From positions 1 through 43,530 of the forward strand of contig NZ_JFZJ01000015.1 of the NCBI RefSeq assembly GCF_000636015.1: DNA of 43,530 bases, in the 5' to 3' direction. Under the pieces are notes generated by a model that saw only the letters and a list, made by a program, of their open reading frames with translations, was not told the DNA's origin and did not search any database. The translations under genes and the position numbers were made by a program. Each line of letters opens with the position of its first letter. Positions within the stretch are counted from its first letter, which is position 1. Source of the stretch: Rhodomicrobium udaipurense JA643 (GTDB taxonomy: Bacteria; Pseudomonadota; Alphaproteobacteria; Rhizobiales; Rhodomicrobiaceae). Positions 16,452-24,471 of the stretch are shown here, in pieces.

Positions 16452-16493
16452 CATTTTCAGCCCTTACGGCGTGTTCGTCGTTGCGGATATTGT
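16452..16493 (+). promoter_or_regulatory. Promoter-like block of the thioesterase-prp operon, copy B
   Basis: CATTTTCAGCCCTT (16452-16465), then TCGTCG, then ATATTGT (16487-16493). A possible -10 is TATTGT (16488-16493), with TTACGG 18 bp upstream as a poor -35, consistent with an activator-dependent promoter. The thioesterase ATG is 30 bp downstream. It is duplicated at 12690-12730. Confidence 0.45.
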
Positions 16494-16522
16494 GAAGCCT
16501 GAAACGAACCCCGGGCGCTTGA

Positions 16523-16915
16523 ATGCAAACCCTTATCGATGAAGCCGCCACCGAGGCGACGACCACCTTTGTGGAGATGGTCTTCCCCGAGCAGGCGAAC
16601 CACTACGGCACGCTGTTCGGCGGCAATGCGCTGAACCTTATGGGCAAGGCGGCCTTCGTCGCGGCCACAAGGCGCGCGCGCCGCGCCGTGGTGATGGCGA
16701 CGTCCGACAAGGTGGAATTCCACGTGCCCGTGAAGGTCGGCGAACTCGTCGAGCTTTCCGCCCGCGTCGTGCGCGTCGGCCGCGCGTCGATGACCGTCAA
16801 CGTGGACATGGTCGCCGAGAAACTGCTTTCGGGCGAGCGCCGCCTCGCCGTGCGTGGCTCGTTCGAGATGGTCGCCGTCGACGAAGCCGGGCGCCCCACG
16901 GCGTTCCGCCCCTGA
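16523..16915 (+). CDS. Acyl-CoA thioesterase, hotdog fold (YciA/BACH-like)
   Basis: This enzyme hydrolyses acyl-CoA to free acid and CoA. The 130-residue single hotdog domain carries the family's N-terminal active-site region ([20 protein letters not shown]) and the strand region [20 protein letters not shown] with Asp, as in YciA-type enzymes. The ATG lies 30 bp downstream of the prp promoter-like block and about 50 bp upstream of prpD, so it is almost certainly first in the methylcitrate operon. There it might release CoA when propionyl-CoA or other acyl-CoAs accumulate. The substrate cannot be told from sequence. Confidence 0.88.
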   Translation: MQTLIDEAATEATTTFVEMVFPEQANHYGTLFGGNALNLMGKAAFVAATRRARRAVVMATSDKVEFHVPVKVGELVELSARVVRVGRASMTVNVDMVAEKLLSGERRLAVRGSFEMVAVDEAGRPTAFRP

Positions 16916-16965
16916 TTCCAGATCCAATTTCCCAGCCGCCGCTGCCCAAGAGAGGAACCTGCCCC

Positions 16966-18519
16966 GTGAAGTCGAATACCGTTCGCACATACAAATCCGC
17001 CGAGCCTCTGCCCCGCGCCGAACAGCTCGCGTGGAAGATTGCCGAAGTCGCCGCCGACCAGGTTGCGGTTGAGCCAACCGTGGTCGAGATGATCGGCAAC
17101 CGCATCATCGATAACGCCGCCGTTGCCGCCGCTTCGCTCGCGCGCCGCCCGGTTGCCAACGCGCGCAATCAGGCGCTCGCCCATCCCTTCAAGCCCGGCG
17201 CAGGCGTGTTCGGCATCGCCTCGCATCGCCGCTTCTCGCCGGAATGGGCCGCATGGGCCAACGGCGTCGCCGTGCGCGAACTCGATTTCCACGACACGTT
17301 CCTCGCCGCCGACTATTCGCATCCGGGCGACAACATCCCGCCGATCCTCGCCGTCGCGCAACATTGCGGGCTTTCGGGCGAAGCGCTCGTGCGCGGTCTC
17401 GCGGCGGGCTACGAAATTCAGGTCAATCTCGTGAAAGGCATCTGCCTGCACGAGCACAAGATCGACCATATCGCCCATCTCGGGCCGTCGGCTGCGGCAG
17501 GCATCGGCGCGGCGCTAGGGCTTCCAACCGAGACGATCTGGCAGGCCGTCCAGCAGGCGCTGCACGTGACGACGACGACTCGTCAGTCGCGCAAGGGCGA
17601 AATTTCGAGCTGGAAGGCTTACGCGCCTGCATTCGCGGGCAAGATGGCGGTCGAGGCCGTCGACCGCGCGATGCGCGGTGAAGGTGCGCCGTCCCCCGCA
17701 TGGGAAGGCGAGGACGGTTTCATCGCGTGGCTGCTCTCCGGCCCCAAGGCGCAATACACCGTGCCGCTGCCGGAGAAGGGCGAGGCGAAGCGCGCCATCC
17801 TCGACACCTACACCAAGGAATATTCGGCGGAATATCAGAGCCAGGCGCTGATCGATCTCGCCCGGCGCATGCGCGACAAGATCGGCGATCTCGCGGCCAT
17901 CGAAAGCGTCGTGATCCACACGAGCCATCACACCCATTACGTGATCGGCACGGGCGCGAACGACCCGCAGAAGATGGACCCGAATGCGAGCCGCGAAACG
18001 CTCGACCATTCCATCATGTACATCTTCGCGGTCGCGCTGGAAGACGGCGGCTGGCACCACGTCAATTCCTATGCGCCGGAGCGCGCGAAGCGCCCCGAAA
18101 CCGTCGCGCTGTGGCACAAAATTTCGACCGTCGAAGACGCGGAATGGACGCGTCGCTATCACAGCCGCGACCCGAAGGAAAAGGCGTTCGGCGGCCGCGT
18201 CGTCGTCACCTTGCGCGACGGCCGCGTGATCGAGGACGAGCTTGCCATTGCCGACGCCAACCCGCTCGGCGCGCGCCCCTTCGCTCGCCCGCAATACATC
18301 GGGAAGTTCCTCACGCTTTCGGCAGGCATCGTCTCGCCCGCCGAGCAGCAGCGCTTCCTCGAAACCGTGGACCGGCTCGAACGGCTGCGCGGCGACGAGC
18401 TTCTCGGCCTCAACTTCACCGTCGATCCCGCCGCGCTCGGCGCCGGGCGGACGACCGGCCTTTTCGAATGGAACGGCACATCGCGCGAGACGGGCCGCTG
18501 CACCGTCGTCGGCGCTTAG
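16966..18519 (+). CDS. prpD: 2-methylcitrate dehydratase (MmgE/PrpD family)
   Basis: PrpD dehydrates 2-methylcitrate to 2-methyl-cis-aconitate in the methylcitrate cycle of propionyl-CoA breakdown. The 517-residue protein is typical in length and shows the family's conserved segments: [59 protein letters not shown] and MGNR-like helices near the start. The GTG start is preceded by GAGAGGAA. prpC follows 10 bp downstream. The family also contains iminodisuccinate epimerases and other dehydratases, but the flanking prpC and prpB make this assignment firm. Confidence 0.93.
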   Translation: MKSNTVRTYKSAEPLPRAEQLAWKIAEVAADQVAVEPTVVEMIGNRIIDNAAVAAASLARRPVANARNQALAHPFKPGAGVFGIASHRRFSPEWAAWANGVAVRELDFHDTFLAADYSHPGDNIPPILAVAQHCGLSGEALVRGLAAGYEIQVNLVKGICLHEHKIDHIAHLGPSAAAGIGAALGLPTETIWQAVQQALHVTTTTRQSRKGEISSWKAYAPAFAGKMAVEAVDRAMRGEGAPSPAWEGEDGFIAWLLSGPKAQYTVPLPEKGEAKRAILDTYTKEYSAEYQSQALIDLARRMRDKIGDLAAIESVVIHTSHHTHYVIGTGANDPQKMDPNASRETLDHSIMYIFAVALEDGGWHHVNSYAPERAKRPETVALWHKISTVEDAEWTRRYHSRDPKEKAFGGRVVVTLRDGRVIEDELAIADANPLGARPFARPQYIGKFLTLSAGIVSPAEQQRFLETVDRLERLRGDELLGLNFTVDPAALGAGRTTGLFEWNGTSRETGRCTVVGA

Positions 18520-18529
18520 GGAGGACACC

Positions 18530-19723
18530 ATGTTACAGGATGCAACGAAGGCCGTTGGGCCGAAGCCGAAAAAGTCGGTCGCGCTTTCCGGGATCATCGC
18601 GGGCAATACCGCGCTTTGCACCGTGGGCCGCACCGGCAACGACCTGCATTATCGCGGTTACGACATTCTCGATGTGGCCGAGACCTGCGAATTCGAGGAG
18701 ATCGCGCATCTCCTCATTCACGGCGCGCTCCCGACGCCGACCGAGCTTCACGCCTACAAGACGAAACTGAAGGCCCTGCGCGGCCTTCCCTCGGCGGTTC
18801 GCTCCGCGCTCGAAGCGCTGCCCGCCGCATCGCATCCCATGGACGTACTGCGGTCGGGCGTCTCGGCGCTCGGCTGCGTGCTGCCGGAGCCGGCCGACCA
18901 CAACCATCCAGCTGCGCGGGATGTGGCCGACCGGCTCCTGGCTTCGCTCGGCTCGATGCTGCTCTACTGGCATCACTTTGCGCATAACGGTCGCCGCATC
19001 GACGTGCACACCGACGATGATTCCATCGGCGGGCACTTCCTGCACCTGCTGCACGGCGAGCGTCCGCGCGAAAGCCACGTCCGCGCGATGCATACTTCGC
19101 TGATCCTCTATGCCGAGCATGAGTTCAACGCCTCGACCTTCACCGCGCGCTCCATCGCGAGCACGGGTTCGGACCTTTATTCTGCGGTGACAGGCGCGAT
19201 CGGCGCCCTGCGCGGCCCAAAGCATGGCGGCGCGAACGAGGCGGCCTTCGAGATCCAGAAGCGCTACAATTCGGCCGACGAGGCGGAAGCCGATATTCGT
19301 CGCCGCGTCGAGGCGAAAGAGGTGGTCATTGGCTTCGGCCATCCGGTCTACACGGTCGCCGATCCCCGCAACAAGGTCATCAAGGAGGTCGCGCGGCGGC
19401 TCTCCCGCGAGGTCGGCGCGACGAAGATGTTCGAGATCGCCGAGCGCATCGAAAGCGTGATGGCCGAGACGAAGCGCATGTTCCCGAACCTCGACTGGTT
19501 CAGCGCCGTCTCGTACCATCAGATGGGCGTGCCAACGGCGATGTTCACGCCGCTCTTCGTCATCGCGCGCACGAGCGGATGGGCGGCGCATATCATCGAG
19601 CAGCGGCAGGACAACAAGATCATCCGCCCGTCCGCGAACTATGTCGGGCCGGAAAACGTGGCTTTCGTGCCGCTGGAAGATCGCGGGCGCGCGCCTGCGC
19701 CGTCTTCCGCGCGTGCGGCGTAA
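18530..19723 (+). CDS. prpC: 2-methylcitrate synthase
   Basis: This citrate-synthase-family enzyme condenses propionyl-CoA with oxaloacetate. The 397-residue protein has the family's active-site segments: [14 protein letters not shown], then [33 protein letters not shown] with the catalytic His, and [13 protein letters not shown]. The [16 protein letters not shown] block is characteristic of methylcitrate synthases rather than citrate synthases. The ATG has GGGAGG upstream and follows prpD by 10 bp. Confidence 0.94.
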   Translation: MLQDATKAVGPKPKKSVALSGIIAGNTALCTVGRTGNDLHYRGYDILDVAETCEFEEIAHLLIHGALPTPTELHAYKTKLKALRGLPSAVRSALEALPAASHPMDVLRSGVSALGCVLPEPADHNHPAARDVADRLLASLGSMLLYWHHFAHNGRRIDVHTDDDSIGGHFLHLLHGERPRESHVRAMHTSLILYAEHEFNASTFTARSIASTGSDLYSAVTGAIGALRGPKHGGANEAAFEIQKRYNSADEAEADIRRRVEAKEVVIGFGHPVYTVADPRNKVIKEVARRLSREVGATKMFEIAERIESVMAETKRMFPNLDWFSAVSYHQMGVPTAMFTPLFVIARTSGWAAHIIEQRQDNKIIRPSANYVGPENVAFVPLEDRGRAPAPSSARAA

Positions 19724-19732
19724 GGAGCGGCG

Positions 19733-20641
19733 ATGCCTTATCTCAACGGTTTCGACCTGCCGGACCAGACGGCGGGTTTCCGCTTCCGCGAGCTGCTGGA
19801 GCGTCGCGGCATCCTGAAGCTTCCCGGCGCGCATAACGGCATGGCGGCGCTTCAGGCAAAGGCGGCTGGCTTCGACGCGCTGTATCTCTCAGGCGCGGCG
19901 ATGACGGCTTCCATGGGGTTGCCCGACCTCGGCATCATCACGGTGGATGAGGTCGCGTTCTTCATCCGCCAGATCGCGCGGTCGAGCGGCCTGCCGCTCC
20001 TTGTCGATGGCGACACGGGCTACGGCGAGGCGCTGAACGTCATGCATATGGTCCGCACCTTCGAGGATGCGGGTGCGGGCGCGGTGCATATCGAGGACCA
20101 GCTTCTGCCGAAGAAGTGCGGGCACCTCAACGACAAGAAGCTCGCCGATGCGCGCGACATGGCCGCCAAGGTTGCCGCCGCTGCCAAGGCGCGCCGCCAT
20201 CTCGTCATCGTGGCCCGTACCGATGCCGCCGCAAGCGAGGGGATCGACGCGGCAGTGGCGCGCGCCCGGCTTTATGTCGAGGCGGGTGCGGATGCGATCT
20301 TCCCCGAAGCGCTGACGAGCGCGGCCATGTTCCAGGAGTTTGCGCGGCGTCTGCCCGGCGTGCCGCTGCTGGCCAACATGACGGAGTTCGGCCGCACACC
20401 GCACTATACGGCCGCCGAGTTCGAGGCCTGGGGCTACGCCATGGTCATCTGGCCCGTCTCGTCGCTTCGGGTCGCGAACAAGGCGCAGGCGAAGCTTTAT
20501 GCCACGCTCGCCCGCGACGGCAGCACGGAGGCGATGCTGCCCGAGATGCAGACGCGCGCCGAGCTTTACGACACCATCGGCCTCGCCCGTTACGAGGCGC
20601 TCGACGCGTCCATCGTGCGGACGGTGCTGCCGCAAGCATAG
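19733..20641 (+). CDS. prpB: 2-methylisocitrate lyase
   Basis: PrpB splits 2-methylisocitrate into pyruvate and succinate, completing the methylcitrate cycle. The 302-residue isocitrate-lyase-superfamily barrel carries the diagnostic catalytic motif KKCGH in EDQLLPKKCGHLNDKKL and the metal-binding DGDTGYGE segment. The ATG is preceded by AAGGAG and lies 9 bp after prpC. No acnD or prpF was seen with it; this operon uses the prpD form of the pathway. A 73-bp gap leads to the metE riboswitch. Confidence 0.95.
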   Translation: MPYLNGFDLPDQTAGFRFRELLERRGILKLPGAHNGMAALQAKAAGFDALYLSGAAMTASMGLPDLGIITVDEVAFFIRQIARSSGLPLLVDGDTGYGEALNVMHMVRTFEDAGAGAVHIEDQLLPKKCGHLNDKKLADARDMAAKVAAAAKARRHLVIVARTDAAASEGIDAAVARARLYVEAGADAIFPEALTSAAMFQEFARRLPGVPLLANMTEFGRTPHYTAAEFEAWGYAMVIWPVSSLRVANKAQAKLYATLARDGSTEAMLPEMQTRAELYDTIGLARYEALDASIVRTVLPQA

Positions 20642-20714
20642 AACGGAATCAGCATATAAAGATGTCGTTATATCGAGATTGACGGCGACGTCGATCTCGA
20701 TCACACTCACCACT

Positions 20715-20882
20715 GTCGCGGTCTTCGGGCGCTAGCCCGAAGCCAAGAGGGAAGCCGGTGCAAGTCCGGTGCTGCCCCCGCAACTGTAAGCGGCGAGTTC
20801 CGGCCCACCCATGTCACTGAAGCGACCGCTTCGGGAAGACGGGCCGGAGCGCTGACCCGCAAGCCAGGAGACCTGCCGCGAC
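20715..20882 (+). ncRNA. Cobalamin riboswitch controlling metE
   Basis: The blocks appear in order: AGCCAAGAGGGAAGCCGGTG, GCTGCCCCCGCAACTGTAAG, then GTCACTG, CGGGAAG and GACCCGCAAGCCAGGAGACC. P1 closes with GTCGCGG (20715-20721) and CCGCGAC (20876-20882). A perfect hairpin, CTTCGGGC/GCCCGAAG (20723-20742), forms the 5' arm. It lies about 110 nt upstream of metE. B12 riboswitches before metE are well established; they shut off the B12-independent enzyme when B12 allows MetH to work. Confidence 0.96.
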
Positions 20883-20969
20883 GAAATCGAAGTCCTCGGG
20901 CGGGGTGTCCCGATGGAGCGGTTGCGGCCCGCCGACTGGCGGCGTTCGCGCGCGTCCCATCACAGCCTT

Positions 20970-20990
20970 GCCCCAACGCAATGGGGTTAG
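20970..20990 (+). promoter_or_regulatory. Shine-Dalgarno-sequestering hairpin before metE (expression platform)
   Basis: CCCCA (20971-20975) can pair with TGGGG (20982-20986). The latter is the ribosome binding site of the GTG start at 20994. It is analogous in position and sequence to the nrdD leader hairpin, suggesting translational control. Confidence 0.6.
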
Positions 20991-20993
20991 AAC

Positions 20994-23297
20994 GTGTCTT
21001 CCAGCATAAAAATCGCATCGCTTGGCACGCCGCGCATCGGTCCGCGCCGCGAGTTGAAAACCGCGCTTGAGGCTTACTGGGCGCACAAGATCGGCGAAAA
21101 AGAGCTCCGCGAGACAGCGGCCCGGCTTCGCGCCGACAATTGGGCGCGCCAGAAGGCGGCGGGCGTGACTGTGATCCCGTCGAACGACTTCTCCTTCTAC
21201 GATCAGGTGCTCGACACAAGCGTCATGGTCGGCGCCATCCCCGAGGTCTACGGCTGGAAGACCGGCGGTGTCACCCTCGGCACATATTTCGCGATGGCGC
21301 GCGGCGCGCATGGCGAGGGCGGCGCAGGCAGCGCGCCCGCGCAGGAAATGACGAAGTGGTTCGACACCAATTATCACTACATGGTGCCGGAGTTTTCGGC
21401 GGAGCAACGCTTCACGCTCGCCTCGCTGAAGGCCGTGGATGAATATCGCGAGGCGCAACATCTGGGCTACGAAACGCGGCCCGTGCTGCTCGGACCGGTG
21501 ACGTTCCTCAAGCTCGGCAAGAGCAAAGACCCATCGCTCGATCCGCTTACCCTTCTCGACGCTCTGCTCCCCGTCTATCTCGACGTGCTGCGCCGCTTTG
21601 CCGCCAACGGCGCGGAGTGGGTGCAGATCGATGAGCCGTGCCTCGTGCTCGACCTCGACGACGCTACGCGCGATGCGCTTCGGAAGACCTACCGCCGCTT
21701 CGCCGACGCGTTGCCGAGCCTCAAGATCATGCTCGCGACCTATTTCGGCGCGCTCGGCGACAATCTGGACACGGCGCTTTCGCTCCCCGTGGCGGGGCTG
21801 CATCTCGATCTCGTGCGCGGTTCCGGCCAACTCGACGATGTGCTGGCGAAAGCGCCGCGCGGCCTCGTGCTGTCGCTGGGTGTCATCGACGGCCGCAACG
21901 TCTGGCGTGCTGACATCACCGCGATCCTCGACCGGCTGGAGCCCGTGGTGGCGAAGCGCGGCACCGATCACGTCCAACTCGCGCCGTCCTGCTCGCTGCT
22001 GCATACGCCGGTCGATCTGGAACTTGAACGCGATCTCGACGTCGACGTGAAAAGCTGGCTCGCTTTCGGTGTGCAGAAGATGGGCGAGCTTTCGACGCTC
22101 GGTCGAGCGCTTTCCGAGGGGCGCGCATCGGTCGCGCCCGCGCTCGAAGCCGCATCCGCAGCGCTCGCCGCGCGGCGAGCATCGCCCAAGGTGCATAACG
22201 CCGCCGTAAGCCAGCGGCTCGCGGCCGTGACGCCGGAGATGGCGCTCCGCCGCTCGCCGTACCCCGAACGTGCCGCGCTTCAGCGTCGCCGCTTCGGCCT
22301 GCCGCTGTTCCCGACGACAACCATCGGCTCGTTCCCGCAGACGGCGGAGGTGCGCAAGGCGCGCGCCGCCCACGCCAAGGGCGCTCTGACGGATGCCGAA
22401 TACGATGCGTTCCTTCGCGAGGAAACCACGCGCACGATCCGCTGGCAGGAGGAAGTCGGCCTCGACGTGCTCGTTCATGGCGAATTCGAGCGCAACGACA
22501 TGGTGCAATATTTCGGCGAAAAGCTCTCCGGCTTCGCGTTCACGAAGAACGGCTGGGTGCAGTCCTACGGCTCGCGTTGCGTGCGCCCGCCGATTCTCTA
22601 CGGCGATGTGTCGCGCCCCGAGCCGATGACGGTCGGCTGGTGGCTCTACGCGCAGTCGCAGACCGACCGGCCGATGAAAGGCATGCTGACAGGGCCGGTC
22701 ACGATCCTCAACTGGTCGTTCGTGCGCGACGACGTGCCGAGAAGCGTCGCCTGCCGCCAGATCGCGCTCGCCATCCGCGACGAGGTGGCGGACCTCGAAA
22801 AGGCCGGCGCGCCGATGATCCAGATCGACGAGGCCGCGCTCCGCGAGGGGCTTCCGCTGCGCCGCGCCGACTGGCAGACCTATCTCGACTGGGCGATTAC
22901 GTCATTCCGGCTCGCGTCGTCGGGCGTCGCCAACGAGACGCAGATCCACACGCATATGTGCTACTCGGAGTTCAACGACATCATCGACGCCATTGCGGCC
23001 ATGGATGCCGACGTGATCTCCATCGAAACGTCGCGCTCGAAGATGGAACTGCTGGATGCGTTCAAAAGCTTCAAATATCCGAACGAGATCGGGCCCGGCG
23101 TGTACGACATCCATTCGCCGCGCGTGCCTGCCGTGGAGGAAATGACGACGCTTCTTCGCCTCGCACGCGAGCGGCTGGCGGACGGCCAGCTCTGGGTCAA
23201 CCCGGATTGCGGCCTGAAAACGCGCCGCTGGGAGGAGGTGCGACCGGCTATCGCCAATATGGTCGCGGCGGCGAAAGCGCTTCGGGCCGATTCTTGA
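20994..23297 (+). CDS. metE: Cobalamin-independent methionine synthase
   Basis: MetE transfers the methyl group of 5-methyltetrahydrofolate triglutamate to homocysteine, making methionine without B12. The 767-residue protein has both halves of the family: an N-terminal substrate-binding barrel and a C-terminal catalytic barrel. The zinc ligands are visible in HTHMCYSEFND (His and Cys) and NPDCGLKTR (Cys), and the TTIGSFPQT loop marks the start of the catalytic half. The GTG start has GGGG 7 nt upstream inside the leader hairpin. A strong terminator-like stem follows the stop. Regulation is by the upstream B12 riboswitch. Confidence 0.97.
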   Translation: MSSSIKIASLGTPRIGPRRELKTALEAYWAHKIGEKELRETAARLRADNWARQKAAGVTVIPSNDFSFYDQVLDTSVMVGAIPEVYGWKTGGVTLGTYFAMARGAHGEGGAGSAPAQEMTKWFDTNYHYMVPEFSAEQRFTLASLKAVDEYREAQHLGYETRPVLLGPVTFLKLGKSKDPSLDPLTLLDALLPVYLDVLRRFAANGAEWVQIDEPCLVLDLDDATRDALRKTYRRFADALPSLKIMLATYFGALGDNLDTALSLPVAGLHLDLVRGSGQLDDVLAKAPRGLVLSLGVIDGRNVWRADITAILDRLEPVVAKRGTDHVQLAPSCSLLHTPVDLELERDLDVDVKSWLAFGVQKMGELSTLGRALSEGRASVAPALEAASAALAARRASPKVHNAAVSQRLAAVTPEMALRRSPYPERAALQRRRFGLPLFPTTTIGSFPQTAEVRKARAAHAKGALTDAEYDAFLREETTRTIRWQEEVGLDVLVHGEFERNDMVQYFGEKLSGFAFTKNGWVQSYGSRCVRPPILYGDVSRPEPMTVGWWLYAQSQTDRPMKGMLTGPVTILNWSFVRDDVPRSVACRQIALAIRDEVADLEKAGAPMIQIDEAALREGLPLRRADWQTYLDWAITSFRLASSGVANETQIHTHMCYSEFNDIIDAIAAMDADVISIETSRSKMELLDAFKSFKYPNEIGPGVYDIHSPRVPAVEEMTTLLRLARERLADGQLWVNPDCGLKTRRWEEVRPAIANMVAAAKALRADS

Positions 23298-23307
23298 AGG
23301 ACAATTT

Positions 23308-23341
23308 AGTTGATGGCTCCGTTTTGATGGAGCCATCAACT
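23308..23341 (+). terminator. Strong stem-loop after metE
   Basis: A perfect 13-bp stem (AGTTGATGGCTCC at 23308-23320 with GGAGCCATCAACT at 23329-23341) has an 8-nt T-rich loop and starts 11 bp after the metE stop. No T-run follows, but this is the natural transcript end. The 185 bp beyond it, up to the next terminator, hold no gene I can support. Confidence 0.6.
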
Positions 23342-23526
23342 TGAGGTCGCGGCAGAACGGCGTCTTGCAAGGATCGTCCCAATTTCAACGACGGCTGGGT
23401 TCGATCTTTTTCTTTTGCCTCGGTCTCATTCAAACTCTGGTCGTCAAGGTGCTCCTCGTGCTCGACCGCAAGCTCCGCCTCGTCAAGAGATGACCCGGTG
23501 ACCGGTTAAGCTCTGAGCGGCGGGCG

Positions 23527-23552
23527 AAAAAAAGGCCCCTTGCGGGGCCTTT
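23527..23552 (-). terminator. Rho-independent terminator of the BI-1 gene
   Basis: On the minus strand, AAAGGCCCC and GGGGCCTTT pair around a 4-nt loop, followed by a run of seven T. It lies 20 bp past the stop of the minus-strand BI-1 gene. Confidence 0.85.
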
Positions 23553-23571
23553 GGCTGCACTTGTGGAGAAG

Positions 23572-24345
23572 CTATTCGCGACGCTCGCCGAAGAGCTGCA
23601 TCAACGCAACGAAGATGTTGATGAAGTCGAGATACAGGCTAAGCGCGCCCAGGATGGCCGCGTGCCCGAGGCTCTGTTCCCCATATTGCGCCTGCGCAAG
23701 GTAGTTATCCTTGATCTGCTGCGTGTCGTAGGCGGTGAGGCCCGTGAAGATCAGCACGGCGAGAACCGAGATCGCGAACTGAAGGCCCGTCGAGCCAAGG
23801 AACGCGTTCACGATGCTCGCGATCACGAGGCCGATGACACCCATGATCAGGAACGAGCCGAACTTCGTAAGATCAGCCTTCGTGGTGTAGCCGTAGATGC
23901 TGACGGCGCCGAAGGTCGCGGCGGTGATGAAGAAGATGCGCGCGATCGAGGTGCCCGTATAGGCGATGAAAATGCTCGAAAGCGACAGGCCCATCAACGC
24001 TGCGAACAGCCAGAATACGCCCTGCGCGGTTGCTGTGCTCATCCTGTTGATCGTCGCCGAGAAGGCGAATACCACGATCAACGGCGCGAACATAACAAGC
24101 CACTTCACCCAGCTCTTGAAGATGACCGTGCCGAGTGAGGTCAAGCCGACGATCTTGCCGGCATCGTTGGTAATCACGGACTGGCTGTAGATGGTGTAGG
24201 CCATGATGCCCGTCACCAGCAGCCCGATGCCCATGTAACTGTAAACGCGGATCATGTGAGCGCGCAGACCCTCGTCAATCGCGAAGGCGTCCGTGCGCGC
24301 GCGAGCACTCGTGTTATATGCTCGAGACGTGTCGTAGTCTGCCAT
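23572..24345 (-). CDS. Bax inhibitor-1 / YccA family membrane protein
   Basis: This is a 257-residue polytopic inner-membrane protein of the BI-1 (TMBIM/YccA) family, with about seven hydrophobic segments after a 30-residue soluble N-terminus. Family features include the AHMIRVYSYMGIGLLVTGIM first segment and the C-terminal YLDFINIFVALMQLFG. Bacterial members are linked to calcium leak, to FtsH protease regulation (YccA) or to envelope stress; the specific role here is unknown. A canonical terminator follows, and the gene is convergent with metE. Confidence 0.9.
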   Translation of the reverse strand: MADYDTSRAYNTSARARTDAFAIDEGLRAHMIRVYSYMGIGLLVTGIMAYTIYSQSVITNDAGKIVGLTSLGTVIFKSWVKWLVMFAPLIVVFAFSATINRMSTATAQGVFWLFAALMGLSLSSIFIAYTGTSIARIFFITAATFGAVSIYGYTTKADLTKFGSFLIMGVIGLVIASIVNAFLGSTGLQFAISVLAVLIFTGLTAYDTQQIKDNYLAQAQYGEQSLGHAAILGALSLYLDFINIFVALMQLFGERRE

Positions 24346-24471
24346 TGTCCTCTTTGGTCCCTGACATTTTTCTCAAAAGGTCTGCGCAGAAGGTCTTCCA
24401 GGTTTCACCCCGGACGGCCTGGAGCACGGCCCATTGTCAGGCGGCCTGCCCTGTCGTCGCCATCCAGACGT

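Noticed and set aside
20814-22508. A 564-codon minus-strand frame opposite metE
   Set aside because: It covers the B12 riboswitch and the metE coding sequence and has shadow-like composition (Arg, His, Ala).
23341-23493. A plus-strand frame of about 50 codons with a hydrophobic stretch after metE (ends TGA near 23493)
   Set aside because: It begins inside the terminator stem, has no ribosome binding site and no recognisable relative. A membrane-like stretch this short can arise by chance.
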